Notes: generated by a model not told the origin, from the letters alone. 64,000 nt of DNA from Dactylosporangium vinaceum (GCF_019904175.1 NZ_CP061913.1:8866001-8930000); one strand, 5' to 3'; positions 8,204 through 16,426 are shown, counted from the first letter of the stretch. Program-made: numbers and translations.

Positions 8204-9283
8204 ATGCAGTTCGGTGTGTTCACCGTTGGTGACGTGACGCAGGACCCGACGAACGGGCGGGTGCCCAGCGACGCTGAGCGGGTCAAGGCGATGACCACGA
8301 TCGCGCTCAAGGCCGAAGAGGTCGGGCTCGACGTGTTCGCGCTCGGAGAGCACCACAACCCGCCGTTCGTGCCCTCGTCGCCGACCACCATGCTCGGGTG
8401 GATCGCGGCCCGGACCGATCGGCTGCTGCTGTCCACGGCGACGACCCTGATCACGACGAACGACCCGGTGAAGATCGCGGAAGACTACGCGATGCTGCAG
8501 CACCTGGCCGACGGGCGGGTCGACCTCATGATGGGCCGCGGCAACACGGGGCCGGTGTACCCGTGGTTCGGCCAGGACATCCGCCAGGGCATCAACCTCG
8601 CGATCGAGAACTACGCGCTGCTGCGCCGCCTGTGGCGCGAGGACGTCGTCGACTGGGAGGGCAACTTCCGCACGCCGCTGCAGGGGTTCACGGCCACGCC
8701 GCGCCCGCTGGACGGGGTGCCGCCGTTCGTCTGGCACGGGTCGATCCGCAGCCCGGAGATCGCCGAGCAGGCCGCCTACTACGGTGACGGCTTCTTCGCC
8801 AACCACATCTTCTGGCCCAAGGAGCACACTTCTCGCATGGTCGACCTGTACCGCCGGCGCTTCGAGCACTACGGGCACGGCTCGGCCGACCAGGCCATCG
8901 TCGGCCTCGGCGGGCAGGTGTTCATGCGCAAGAACTCGCAGGACGCGAAGCGCGAGTTCCGGCCGTACTTCGACAACGCCCCCGTCTACGGCCACGGCCC
9001 CTCGATGGAGGACTTCACCGCGCAGACGCCGCTCACCGTGGGCTCCCCCCAGGAGGTCATCGACCGCACGCTGGGCTTCCGCGAGTACGTCGGCGACTAC
9101 CAGCGCCAGCTCTTCCTGCTCGACCACGCGGGACTGCCGCTGAAGACGGTCCTGGAGCAGCTCGACATCCTCGGCGAGGAGGTCGTGCCGGTGCTGCGCA
9201 AGGAGTTTGCCATCGGGCGGCCCGCGCACGTGCCGGACGCGCCCACCCACGAGTCCCTCAAGCACCAGAAAGTAGACGCGTAG
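8204..9283 (+). CDS. LLM-class FMN-dependent monooxygenase (CE1758-like)
   Basis: A luciferase-like flavin monooxygenase of 359 residues from ATG 8204; an in-frame GTG at 8186 is an alternative, and an even longer frame lacks support. It starts MQFGVFTVGDVTQDP and shows the TIM-barrel landmarks DVFALGEHHN, LLSTATTLITTNDPVKIAEDYA, GRVDLMMGRGN and PPFVWHGSIRSPEIAEQAAYYGDGFFAN. It is followed after 2 bp by an FMN reductase that would supply reduced flavin. This exact pair corresponds to the CE1758/CE1759 family duo known by family name only, and its physiological substrate is undetermined. Confidence 0.9.
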   Translation: MQFGVFTVGDVTQDPTNGRVPSDAERVKAMTTIALKAEEVGLDVFALGEHHNPPFVPSSPTTMLGWIAARTDRLLLSTATTLITTNDPVKIAEDYAMLQHLADGRVDLMMGRGNTGPVYPWFGQDIRQGINLAIENYALLRRLWREDVVDWEGNFRTPLQGFTATPRPLDGVPPFVWHGSIRSPEIAEQAAYYGDGFFANHIFWPKEHTSRMVDLYRRRFEHYGHGSADQAIVGLGGQVFMRKNSQDAKREFRPYFDNAPVYGHGPSMEDFTAQTPLTVGSPQEVIDRTLGFREYVGDYQRQLFLLDHAGLPLKTVLEQLDILGEEVVPVLRKEFAIGRPAHVPDAPTHESLKHQKVDA

Positions 9284-9285
9284 CC

Positions 9286-9873
9286 ATGATTGTCGCGATC
9301 ACCGCCGGGCTGAGCCAGCCGTCGTCGACCCGGCTGCTGGCCGACCGGCTGAGCGCCGCGGTCAGCGCGAAGCTCCAGGCCGAGGTGCAGACGTTCGAGC
9401 TGCGCGACCTGGCCCACGACATCACCGACCACCTGCTCACCGGCTTCCCGTCGCCGCGCCTCAAGGAGGTCGTCGACGCGGTCGCCGGGGCCGACGCGCT
9501 CGTCGCGGTGTCGCCGATCTTCAACGCGTCCTACAGCGGCCTGTTCAAGTCGTTCTTCGACGTGCTCGGCGACGACGTGCTGGACGGCAAGCCGGTCCTG
9601 CTCGGCGCGACCGGCGGCACCGCCCGGCACTCGCTGGCGCTGGAGCACGCGCTGCGGCCGCTGTTCGTGTACCTCCACGCCGTCGTCGCCCCGACGGCGG
9701 TCTTCGCGGCCACCGACGACTGGGCGGCCGGGGGCCACAACACCCTGCACGACCGGATCGCCCGGGCCGCGGGCGAGCTCGCGGCACTCGTGCAGGCGAC
9801 CGGGCCCACCCGGGCGCCGAAGGACCCGTTCGCGCTCACGACGTCGTTCGAGGACCTGCTGGGACGCTCATGA
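9286..9873 (+). CDS. NADPH-dependent FMN reductase, LLM-partner type (CE1759-like)
   Basis: A 195-residue flavodoxin-fold reductase. The N-terminus VAITAGLSQPSSTRLLADRLS is the phosphate-binding region, and SPIFNASYSGLFKSFFDVL is the flavin-binding loop typical of NADPH:FMN reductases. It starts 2 bp after the monooxygenase stop and is clearly co-transcribed, providing FMNH2 to it. Its 3' end overlaps the convergent MerR-GNAT gene by 38 bp. The last residues PFALTTSFEDLL match the family's usual C-terminus. Confidence 0.92.
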   Translation: MIVAITAGLSQPSSTRLLADRLSAAVSAKLQAEVQTFELRDLAHDITDHLLTGFPSPRLKEVVDAVAGADALVAVSPIFNASYSGLFKSFFDVLGDDVLDGKPVLLGATGGTARHSLALEHALRPLFVYLHAVVAPTAVFAATDDWAAGGHNTLHDRIARAAGELAALVQATGPTRAPKDPFALTTSFEDLLGRS

Positions 9874-10762
9874 TCCAGACCGGCAGGTCGTCGACCTGCA
9901 GGTGCTCCACGACCTCGAAGCCGGCGGTACGGTACACCTGCACGTTCTTGGGGTTCGAGGTTTCCAGGTAGGCCGGGAGTCCGTCGGCCGCCGCGCGGGC
10001 CAGCCCGGCGGCCATGACGGTGCGGCCGAGCTTGCGGCCCCGGTGATCGGGGTGGACCGCCACCACGCCGAGGTACCAGTGCGGCGTCTTCGGCAGTTTG
10101 GTGTGCACGATCGACTGGTAGCGCCCGAAGCGGCCGCTCTGCGGAGGGTGCTCGACACCGTTGCCCCCGGGTGAGCGCGGCGGGTCCCACATCGCGACAG
10201 CGGCGCCGCCGTCGGCGACCCAGACCGAGCCGTGCCCGACCCGCGAGTCGAAGAGCGAGCCGAACATCTTCCCGGCCTCGGCCGAGTACTGGTCCCCCGG
10301 CAGGAACCAGCGCAGCGCCGGGTCGGCGGCGAACGCGGCGACGGCGGTGGCCACGGCCGCGTCGCGCTGCTCCACGGTGGCGATGGTGACTGTCGTTTCA
10401 GGCATGCGTTGCGTCACTTTCGACAGGTACGCGTCAATGGCGTCACGGTTGCGGCTCAGGCAGGCGATCCGGGCGTCCATGCGCTCGCGCTCGTGCCGCA
10501 GCAGCGCGACGACCTCGGGCCCGGCATCGGAGATCGTGATGCTACAGGGGTTGTCCAGGCACGGCAGCACGTTTTTGATCAACCGGGTGGGCAGGCCGGA
10601 CTCGAGCAGCCCGCGGATCTGCTGGACCCGGTCGACGAGGTGCTCGCCGTAGTCGCGGTAGCCGTTGGGCCGCCGCTGCGGCGTGAGCAGGCCCTGCTCC
10701 TCGTAGTACCGCAGCAGGCGGGCGGGCGTCCCGGTGCGGGCGGCGAGCTCGCCGATGCGCAT
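9836..10762 (-). CDS. MerR-type regulator fused to GNAT acetyltransferase
   Basis: One uninterrupted frame of 308 residues. Residues 1-70 are a MerR DNA-binding domain (MRIGELAARTGTPARLLRYYEEQGLL, then RPNGYRDYGEHLVDRVQQIRGLLESG), followed by a dimerisation helix to about 118. From about residue 120 a complete GNAT domain begins (MPETTVTIATVEQRDAAV), with acetyl-CoA motif A at VVAVHPDHRGRKLGRTVMAAG and the final LETSNPKNVQVYRTAGFEVV. The start at 10762 is chosen because GGGAGG lies 12 bases upstream; a longer version adds 11 residues. It is divergent from an MFS exporter across a MerR-like dyad. Acetylation may replace ligand binding, or may target the exported drug; both are inference. Confidence 0.85.
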   Translation of the reverse strand: MRIGELAARTGTPARLLRYYEEQGLLTPQRRPNGYRDYGEHLVDRVQQIRGLLESGLPTRLIKNVLPCLDNPCSITISDAGPEVVALLRHERERMDARIACLSRNRDAIDAYLSKVTQRMPETTVTIATVEQRDAAVATAVAAFAADPALRWFLPGDQYSAEAGKMFGSLFDSRVGHGSVWVADGGAAVAMWDPPRSPGGNGVEHPPQSGRFGRYQSIVHTKLPKTPHWYLGVVAVHPDHRGRKLGRTVMAAGLARAAADGLPAYLETSNPKNVQVYRTAGFEVVEHLQVDDLPVWIMSVPAGPRTTS

Positions 10763-10785
10763 GTGTGACGTGCCTCCCTCGCGCT

Positions 10786-10811
10786 GGACCTTCACACTAG
10801 TGAGAGGGTCC
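10786..10811. promoter_or_regulatory. MerR-type dyad operator between fusion regulator and MFS gene
   Basis: A 26-bp near-perfect inverted repeat: outer arms GGACC and GGTCC, inner perfect palindrome CACTAGTG, 22 of 26 positions symmetric. It fills the gap between the MerR-GNAT gene and the MFS start, 5 bp before the latter. Length and symmetry fit sites of MerR proteins, which normally overlap the promoter spacer they distort. Confidence 0.7.
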
Positions 10812-10815
10812 GACC

Positions 10816-12090
10816 ATGGCGAGCATGATTCTCGCCGTGCTGGCGGCGGCGCAGTTCCTGCTCGCCCTCGACTACTCCATCGTGTACGTCGCGCTGCCGG
10901 TCATCGCCCGCGACCTGGGCCTGCCGCTGGGGGCCGCGCAGTGGGTGGTGAGCGCCTACGCGGTCCCGTTCGCCGGGCTGCTGCTGGTCGGCGGGCGGCT
11001 CGCCGACCGGTTCGGGGCGGGCCGGCTGTTCCTGGTCGCCGTGCTGCTGTTCGGCCTGTCGTGCGCGGTCGCGGGCCTCGCGGGCGGCGGCACCGTGCTG
11101 CTGGCCGCGCGCGGGGTGCAGGGCCTGGCCGCGGCGCTGCTGCAGCCGGCGATCCTCGGGCTGATCGGCGCCCGGTTCCCGGCCGGCCCCGCGCGGACGC
11201 GGGCGCTGTCGGTGTGGGGCGCGGTCGGGGCGTCCGGGCTCGCGGCCGGTGTGGTGCTCGGGGGCCTGCTCACGGCGTACAGCTGGCGCTTGACGTTCTT
11301 CGTGAACGTCCCGGTGACGCTCGCGTGCGCGGCCGGTGCGGCCGTCTGGCTGCGGCCCGGGCAGCAGCGCCGCGCTCCGGGGGCTCCGCTCACCCGGACC
11401 CTCATCGCCACGACGACCACCGTCGCCCTCGCGCTGGGCCTCACCCTGGGCTCCGTCGCGCTGGTGGCCGCCGCGGTGCTGCTGGGCCTGACGCTCATCG
11501 GCCCGGTGGTGCGGCTGCGCCCGCGGGCGCTGCGGACCGGCTCGCTGGCCGCCGCCCTGTACATGGCCAGCGTCGGATCCGAGTTCTACGTGGTCACGCT
11601 GATGCTGCAGGACCGGGACGGGTATGCGCCGCCGGCCGCCGGGCTCGCGTTCCTGCCGCTCGCCGCGCTTGTCACAGTCGGCAGCTCGCTGACCGAGCGG
11701 CTGGTGAGGCGCTTCGGCCTGGCGCCGGCGCTCGGTGGGGCGTTCCTGGTGGCCGGCCTCGGCCTCGGCTGGCTCGCCGTCGCCTCCGACCTCGGCTACC
11801 CTGCCGGCGTCCTGCCCGGGCTGCTGGTCAGCGGGGCGGCCCACGGCGTGATCTACACGGCGATGTTCGTGCTCGGCGCGCGTGACGTGCCGGCCGAGCG
11901 GCAGTCGTCGGCCGGGGCCACGATGACGACCGCGCAGTACCTGGCCGGGGCGGTGGCCGTCGCGGCGCTCACGCTGCCGCTGCACGGCGGCGCGTACGCG
12001 GCCGCGTTCTGGCTCACCGCCGCGGCCGCGGTGGCCGGGGCGGCGTTGGTGCTCGGCCCGCGGATGTGGTCCGCTACCACGCATGGCTGA
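10816..12090 (+). CDS. MFS exporter, DHA2-like drug efflux
   Basis: A 424-residue polytopic membrane protein with about 13-14 hydrophobic segments. The N-terminal half carries DHA family marks: LDYSIVYVALPVIARDLG in span 1, GGRLADRFGAGRLFL (motif A) and WRLTFFVNVPV near span 6. Members expel drugs using the proton gradient. The ATG lies only 5 bp beyond the dyad, so the transcript is leaderless or nearly so. Expression is probably governed by the divergent MerR-GNAT fusion. The 3' end overlaps the arginase-family gene by 8 bp. Confidence 0.88.
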   Translation: MASMILAVLAAAQFLLALDYSIVYVALPVIARDLGLPLGAAQWVVSAYAVPFAGLLLVGGRLADRFGAGRLFLVAVLLFGLSCAVAGLAGGGTVLLAARGVQGLAAALLQPAILGLIGARFPAGPARTRALSVWGAVGASGLAAGVVLGGLLTAYSWRLTFFVNVPVTLACAAGAAVWLRPGQQRRAPGAPLTRTLIATTTTVALALGLTLGSVALVAAAVLLGLTLIGPVVRLRPRALRTGSLAAALYMASVGSEFYVVTLMLQDRDGYAPPAAGLAFLPLAALVTVGSSLTERLVRRFGLAPALGGAFLVAGLGLGWLAVASDLGYPAGVLPGLLVSGAAHGVIYTAMFVLGARDVPAERQSSAGATMTTAQYLAGAVAVAALTLPLHGGAYAAAFWLTAAAAVAGAALVLGPRMWSATTHG

Positions 12091-12853
12091 GCGCAACGAC
12101 TGGGCGGCGATCGTCTCCCCCTGGCACCTCGACGAGTACATCCCGGGCTTTACGGTCCCGGTCGCGGCGGCCGCGACGATCCGCCCCGACCTCCCCGACG
12201 GGCCCGTCCCCGATCGGATGAGCCTCCTGCACCGGGCGGTGGCCGAGGCCGTGGCGAGGGTCGAGCGGCCGCTGCTGCTGGCCGGCGACTGCCCGACCGC
12301 CCGCGCCGCCCTCGCCGGGCTGCAGCGGCGCCACCGTGACCCGGCCGTGCTGTGGCTTGACGCTCACGGCGACTTCAACACCCCGGCCATCACGACAAGC
12401 GGCTACCTCGGTGGCATGGCCATCGCGATGCTGACGGGCCGGACGCCCGGCCTGTTCGCCGACCCGCTCGACCTGCGCCCGGTGCCCGACGCCGGCGTGA
12501 TCCTCGCCGACGCCCGCGATCTCGACCCGGCCGAGCGCGACGCCCTGACCGCCAGCGGAGTCCAGCGCGTCGCGGCCGACCCGGCCGCGATCACCGCCGC
12601 GCTCGCCGGGCTCGGCGGCCGGCCGGTGTACGTGCACATCGACATCGACATCGTCGACGGGGCCGAGCTGCCCGGGCTGCGCTTCCCCTCCGGCCCGGGC
12701 CCCTCCCTCGCGCAGATCGAGGCGTGCCTGACCGCCGCCTGCTCCGCCGCCGACGTGGTGGGCGCCGGCATCGCCTGCGCCTGGCTCCCCGCGCACGCCG
12801 GCGACCCGGGCACCCGCGACGCGATCGGCCGGCTCATCGGGGCCCTCGGTTAG
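12083..12853 (+). CDS. Arginase/agmatinase/formiminoglutamase-family hydrolase, atypical
   Basis: A 256-residue protein of the ureohydrolase fold. Metal-binding motifs are DAHGDFN (93-99) and DIDIVD (188-193), which hold most of the Mn2+ ligands. The first motif, normally GGDH, reads AGDC (67-70), so the usual His ligand of the Mn-A site is replaced by Cys. The length is shorter than canonical arginases (about 300). Substrate could be a guanidino or formimino compound, or activity may be altered. It overlaps the MFS gene by 8 bp and is probably co-transcribed with it, and it meets the sulfotransferase gene tail to tail with a 4-bp overlap. Confidence 0.8.
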   Translation: MAERNDWAAIVSPWHLDEYIPGFTVPVAAAATIRPDLPDGPVPDRMSLLHRAVAEAVARVERPLLLAGDCPTARAALAGLQRRHRDPAVLWLDAHGDFNTPAITTSGYLGGMAIAMLTGRTPGLFADPLDLRPVPDAGVILADARDLDPAERDALTASGVQRVAADPAAITAALAGLGGRPVYVHIDIDIVDGAELPGLRFPSGPGPSLAQIEACLTAACSAADVVGAGIACAWLPAHAGDPGTRDAIGRLIGALG

Positions 12854-13788
12854 TGGTAGCCGTACCGGTGGCGCAGGGGGACGGTGACCGCGCCGGTGAG
12901 GTACCGGTGGCGGGTCGCCATGCCCGTCGTCCACTCGTCGTCCAGGCGCAGGGCGACCGGGCCCGTGTGGAAGCGCATCGGGTTGCCGGAGACCTGGTGC
13001 GTGCGGGGGACGAAGACCTCGCCGCGGTCGCCCAGGGGCAGGGCGGCCGCGGGCACGCCGCTGAGCTTCGTGATGGCGGCCAGGGTGCCGGCCGGGTCGG
13101 CGATCAGGTCCTCGTAGCGGAAGCGTAGGTACGGGCGGCCGGTCCGGGTGGCGATGCGCTCGGTCGCCAGGTTCCAGGCCGACCAGTACAGCGCCGTGGC
13201 GCCCGGGTGCATGCGGGGCATCTGGGCGTCGCCCGGGGCGTCGGGGTCGGCGCGGTGGCGCTGCCAGGAGTACGCGACCGCGCGGGGGTCGCGCACGATG
13301 TGGGCCACGCGCACGTCGAGGGCCGGGCCCTGCAGGAGCGCGGTGAGGTACGACGGGAACTTCGACGAGTCGACGACCACCTCGGCCCCGCTGACCCGGG
13401 CGACCGCGCGGTAGAGCCGCTCCAGGGTCTGGTAGTACCAGAGCATGGCGTCGGCGTCGGGCGGGCTGGCCGGCTTGAGCAGCAGGCCGGGCAGGTGCCG
13501 GGTCCGGAACCGGCGGGAGGCGGCGTCGAGGGCCCGCGCGGTCGCGTCGTCGGGCAGGCCGCCGAACGTCTCGCCGAGGACGTCGACCCAGAACTCGCAC
13601 GACCGCAGCGGGGTGCCGCAGCTGCAGCGCCGGTTCTGCAGCAGGCCGCGCTCCCAGAGGAACTTGATCTCACCGACGCCGACCAGGCCCGGGACCTGGT
13701 CGAGCAGGCGCTCGGCGAGCGTACTGCCGCTGCGCCCCCACCCGGCCAGGTAGAGCACACGGGTCGTCGAGCTCGGGTCGCTGTGCAC
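12850..13788 (-). CDS. Sulfotransferase-family protein
   Basis: A 312-residue soluble protein. The P-loop-like PAPS site is GWGRSGST (16-23), binding the 5'-phosphosulfate, and the 3'-phosphate site is RVAHIVRDPRAVAYSW, with its Arg and Ser. A CSCG segment near residue 55 may bind metal or form disulfides, as in several actinobacterial relatives. It would transfer sulfate from PAPS to an unknown sugar, lipid or metabolite. It is monocistronic, converging on the arginase-family gene. Another possibility within the same fold is a deacetylase-like nucleotide-binding protein, but both PAPS motifs are complete. Confidence 0.85.
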   Translation of the reverse strand: MHSDPSSTTRVLYLAGWGRSGSTLAERLLDQVPGLVGVGEIKFLWERGLLQNRRCSCGTPLRSCEFWVDVLGETFGGLPDDATARALDAASRRFRTRHLPGLLLKPASPPDADAMLWYYQTLERLYRAVARVSGAEVVVDSSKFPSYLTALLQGPALDVRVAHIVRDPRAVAYSWQRHRADPDAPGDAQMPRMHPGATALYWSAWNLATERIATRTGRPYLRFRYEDLIADPAGTLAAITKLSGVPAAALPLGDRGEVFVPRTHQVSGNPMRFHTGPVALRLDDEWTTGMATRHRYLTGAVTVPLRHRYGYH

Positions 13789-13939
13789 CTTGACTCAACG
13801 GCCGACATGTCCGGTTAGTTACTGAAATATGCAGGTCCGGGGCGATCGAGGACACATGTGTTCTGCATCGTTCGACGTAGTAGTGGATCGCCGGAGGGCG
13901 GATGATCGGAGCTCACGTCGATGTGAGGAGGCGGTCTGC

Positions 13940-14386
13940 ATGACCGGTCTGCCGGAGGAGACGCTGACCCGGGCCGTGGTGTTCGCCGTCGCCCTGGTCG
14001 CGCTGTTCGTCGGCCACAACCTCGGCGACCACGTCTTCCAGACCGACCGCCAGGCCGGACTCAAGGCGGGCCCCGGCGGCGCCGCGTGGCGGGCCATGGC
14101 CGGGCACCTGCTGGGCTACCACGTCACGGTCCTCGCGGTGCTGCTGCTCACCGCCGGCGTGCTCCGGCTGCCGCTGTCCCCCCTCGGGGTCGTCGCCGGC
14201 CTGGTGTTCTCGGCCGTCACCCACGGGCTGCTCGACCGGCGATGGCCGGTGCGGGCCGTGCTGAAGGCCACCCGCTCGCCGCAGTTCGCCGAGACCCAGT
14301 CGCCCGTCTGCGGCATGTACGTCGCCGACCAGGCGCTGCACCAGCTGTTCCTGCTCATCGCCGCCCTGATGATCGCCGCAATCTAG
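13940..14386 (+). CDS. DUF3307-like integral membrane protein
   Basis: A 148-residue protein. ATG 13940 is preceded by a strong GTGAGGAGG site nine bases upstream; an upstream in-frame extension has no such support. It has about four hydrophobic segments. HNLGDHVFQTDRQA after the first span and THGLLDRRWPV later match the conserved H-x-x-x-D patterns of DUF3307 proteins, whose function is unknown. The C-terminal ADQALHQLFLLIAALM is also typical. It is followed after about 37 bp by a sigma factor gene on the same strand. Confidence 0.7.
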   Translation: MTGLPEETLTRAVVFAVALVALFVGHNLGDHVFQTDRQAGLKAGPGGAAWRAMAGHLLGYHVTVLAVLLLTAGVLRLPLSPLGVVAGLVFSAVTHGLLDRRWPVRAVLKATRSPQFAETQSPVCGMYVADQALHQLFLLIAALMIAAI

Positions 14387-14423
14387 GGTGCAGCGGCCGG
14401 GCCGGTCCGCGCGTGACATAGAC

Positions 14424-14936
14424 ATGCCGGAGCCGCCCTGTGACGACGCAGACTCCTCAGCTTCACGCTTCGCCGAGTTCTACGGCGCGCACTTCCAGCG
14501 CATCGCCGTGCAGCTCTACGCCTACCTCGGCGACCACGCCGAGGCCCAGGACCTCGCCCAGGAGGCGTTCTGCCGGGCGCTCGAGCAGTGGCCGCGGATC
14601 TCGCGGTACTCCGACCCCGCCGGCTGGGTCCGCCGGGTCGCCTGGAACCTGGCGACGAGCCGCCTGCGTCGCCTGCGCACCGCGATCGGCTTCCTGGCCC
14701 GGCAGCGCGAGCAGCACGTCGACGGCCCGACCCCGGACCGGGTGGCGCTCGTGACCGCCCTCGCCGGCCTGCCCGCGGCCCAGCGGCGCGCGCTTGTCCT
14801 GCATCACCTGGCCGGGCTCGGCGTCGCCGAGATCGCCGAGCAGGAGGCCGTCGCCGAGGGCACCGTGCGCTCCTGGCTCACCCGCGGCCGGGCCCGGCTG
14901 GCCGCCCAGCTGACAGTGGAGGTGTGGCATGCCTGA
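14424..14936 (+). CDS. RNA polymerase sigma factor, ECF type (SigE-family)
   Basis: A sigma-70 family protein of 170 residues (182 from a GTG at 14388). Region 2 is FAEFYGAHFQRIAVQLYAYLGDHAEAQDLAQEAFCRALEQW and the following WVRRVAWNLATSRLRR, which binds core polymerase and the -10 element. Region 4 is ALAGLPAAQRRALVLHHLAGLGVAEIAEQEAVAEGTVRSWLTRGRARL, the -35 helix-turn-helix. Neither start has a good ribosome site. Its last 8 bp overlap the gene for a membrane-anchored protein, the usual place for an anti-sigma or signal partner. Confidence 0.9.
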   Translation: MPEPPCDDADSSASRFAEFYGAHFQRIAVQLYAYLGDHAEAQDLAQEAFCRALEQWPRISRYSDPAGWVRRVAWNLATSRLRRLRTAIGFLARQREQHVDGPTPDRVALVTALAGLPAAQRRALVLHHLAGLGVAEIAEQEAVAEGTVRSWLTRGRARLAAQLTVEVWHA

Positions 14937-15945
14937 CGCGCGGATAGCGGACGAGTTCGCGCGGTTCGCCGACGAGTTCACGGGCTCGTTCCGGCCGGTG
15001 CCGGTGGAGTCCATGCCCCGCTGGCGGCGGCACAAGCGGCGCGCGGCGCTGTGGATGGGCGGGCTGGCGGCGGCGCTCGTCGCGGCGCTGTCGCTCAACG
15101 CGCTGCAGCCCGGGGCCGGCGGCGAGCGGCCGCTGTGGACGGATCGGGCGGTCCACCTGGAGGGCGCGCACGGCGAGCTGCACGTCCAGTTCGCCGACCG
15201 GTGGCACGGCTGGGCGCTGGCCGGCGCCTGCCGCGCGGGGAACATCTGCGACTACGTCCTGGGCCGCACCACCGACGGCGGCCGCACGTGGACCCGGGTG
15301 GACCTGTCCCGGGTGCCGTACCAGGGGCGGCCGGTGCTCGCGGTCCGGGGACCCGACCGGATCATCTTCGGCGTGACGGGCCCCACTGACGACCTGTGGG
15401 AGTCCACCGATGCCGGGCAGACGTTCCACCGCCCCACCGGCGACGCCATGGGTATCTTCCCGGCGCTGCCGCCCGACACCGTGACCGGGGCCGACCACAC
15501 GGCGTGGAAGATCGTCCGTGAGGGCCTCGACAGCTATGCGTCGTACTCCGCGGACGGCGGCGCCACCTGGCGGGTGCTGCGCCCCGCCCTGGGCACCGGG
15601 GCCACCCTGCGCCTCTCCCCCAACGGCCGCGACGCCTGGGCGTTCGCGAGCAACCCGACGCGGGTCTGGCGCCTCGAGCGCGACGCCGCCTACGCCGAGC
15701 CCGACTTCCCCATCTCGGCGAGCCCGGACGGGATCGGCCCACTCAACGGCGGCGGGCTGCTGGCGCTGGTCCCCGGCCAGGGCGTCGGCGTCTGGCGCGG
15801 CGGGCACTTCGCGCCGTTGCCGAGGCCACTGCGGGACGCCGAGCCGTCGATGGTGCTGCCGGACGGCGCGATCGCGCTGGTCCTCGACGGCACATTGATC
15901 GTCGGCCGCGAGGAGGGGGACTGGATCCGCTACGTCCAAGGGTGA
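14929..15945 (+). CDS. Membrane-anchored Asp-box (sialidase-like propeller) protein
   Basis: A 338-residue single-pass protein. Residues 1-40 are cytoplasmic, a hydrophobic helix spans about 42-60, and the rest is outside. The outer domain has several Asp-box motifs (TTDGGRTWTRV, STDAGQTFHR, SADGGATWRV), which form turns in beta-propellers of the BNR/sialidase type. No sialidase catalytic residues are evident. It overlaps the sigma gene by 8 bp, so it is likely the sigma factor's membrane sensor or anti-sigma partner. The cytoplasmic part has no zinc-binding HxxxCxxC anti-sigma motif, so that role is inference only. Confidence 0.7.
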   Translation: MPDARIADEFARFADEFTGSFRPVPVESMPRWRRHKRRAALWMGGLAAALVAALSLNALQPGAGGERPLWTDRAVHLEGAHGELHVQFADRWHGWALAGACRAGNICDYVLGRTTDGGRTWTRVDLSRVPYQGRPVLAVRGPDRIIFGVTGPTDDLWESTDAGQTFHRPTGDAMGIFPALPPDTVTGADHTAWKIVREGLDSYASYSADGGATWRVLRPALGTGATLRLSPNGRDAWAFASNPTRVWRLERDAAYAEPDFPISASPDGIGPLNGGGLLALVPGQGVGVWRGGHFAPLPRPLRDAEPSMVLPDGAIALVLDGTLIVGREEGDWIRYVQG

Positions 15946-15957
15946 CCGGGCACACAG

Positions 15958-15971
15958 TTGAACGTGTTCAA
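15958..15971. promoter_or_regulatory. Palindromic operator A upstream of membrane protein/DCC/TetR operon
   Basis: Perfect palindrome TTGAACGTGTTCAA, 57 bp before the ATG at 16028. It is nearly identical to operator B, whose centre is 39 bp away. The pair brackets the probable promoter. The likely ligand is the TetR protein encoded third in this operon. Confidence 0.65.
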
Positions 15972-15996
15972 GTTACGGGTTACCGTCGACCTCGAA

Positions 15997-16010
15997 CTGA
16001 ACGCGTTCAA
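15997..16010. promoter_or_regulatory. Palindromic operator B upstream of membrane protein/DCC/TetR operon
   Basis: CTGAACGCGTTCAA, with a perfect 12-bp core TGAACGCGTTCA, 17 bp before the start codon at 16028. It shares 12 of 14 positions with operator A. Repeated palindromes of this length are typical of TetR-family autoregulation. Confidence 0.65.
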
Positions 16011-16027
16011 ATTCCTGGGAGGCCGGT

Positions 16028-16426
16028 ATGGACCTCAAACTCATCACCTACCTGATCTACCTCGCGGTCAGCGGGCTGCTCACGGTGTGGGTCGCCCGCA
16101 CGCTGTTCCGCAACGGCCAGGTGTTCCTGGACGACGCCTTCGCCGACGAGCGGCTGGCCGAGTCGGTCAACCACCTGCTGGTGGTCGGGTTCTACCTGCT
16201 GAACCTGGGCTACATCGCCATCGCCATGAAGACCGCCGACACCATCCTGACCGGCAGCGGGGCGATGGAGACGCTGGCCTGGAAGCTCGGCCTGGTCCTG
16301 CTCGTGCTGGGCGGCGTGCACTTCGGCAACCTCTTCGTGCTCGGCCGCTTCCGCCGGCGGCGGCTGCTGGAGCAGGCGGCGCCGCCGGTCGAGCCGACCC
16401 GGACACTGAGCTCGCCGCCGCGATGA
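16028..16426 (+). CDS. Small integral membrane protein, unknown function
   Basis: A 132-residue protein with three hydrophobic segments (about 5-24, 46-66 and 84-104) and a basic C-terminus RFRRRRLLEQ followed by a Pro-rich tail. The ATG follows a good GGGAGG site. I do not recognise the family. It is the first gene of an operon with a DCC-family protein (ATGA overlap) and a TetR regulator, behind two palindromes. Partnership with a thiol-redox-like protein suggests membrane electron transfer or stress protection, which is inference. Confidence 0.7.
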   Translation: MDLKLITYLIYLAVSGLLTVWVARTLFRNGQVFLDDAFADERLAESVNHLLVVGFYLLNLGYIAIAMKTADTILTGSGAMETLAWKLGLVLLVLGGVHFGNLFVLGRFRRRRLLEQAAPPVEPTRTLSSPPR

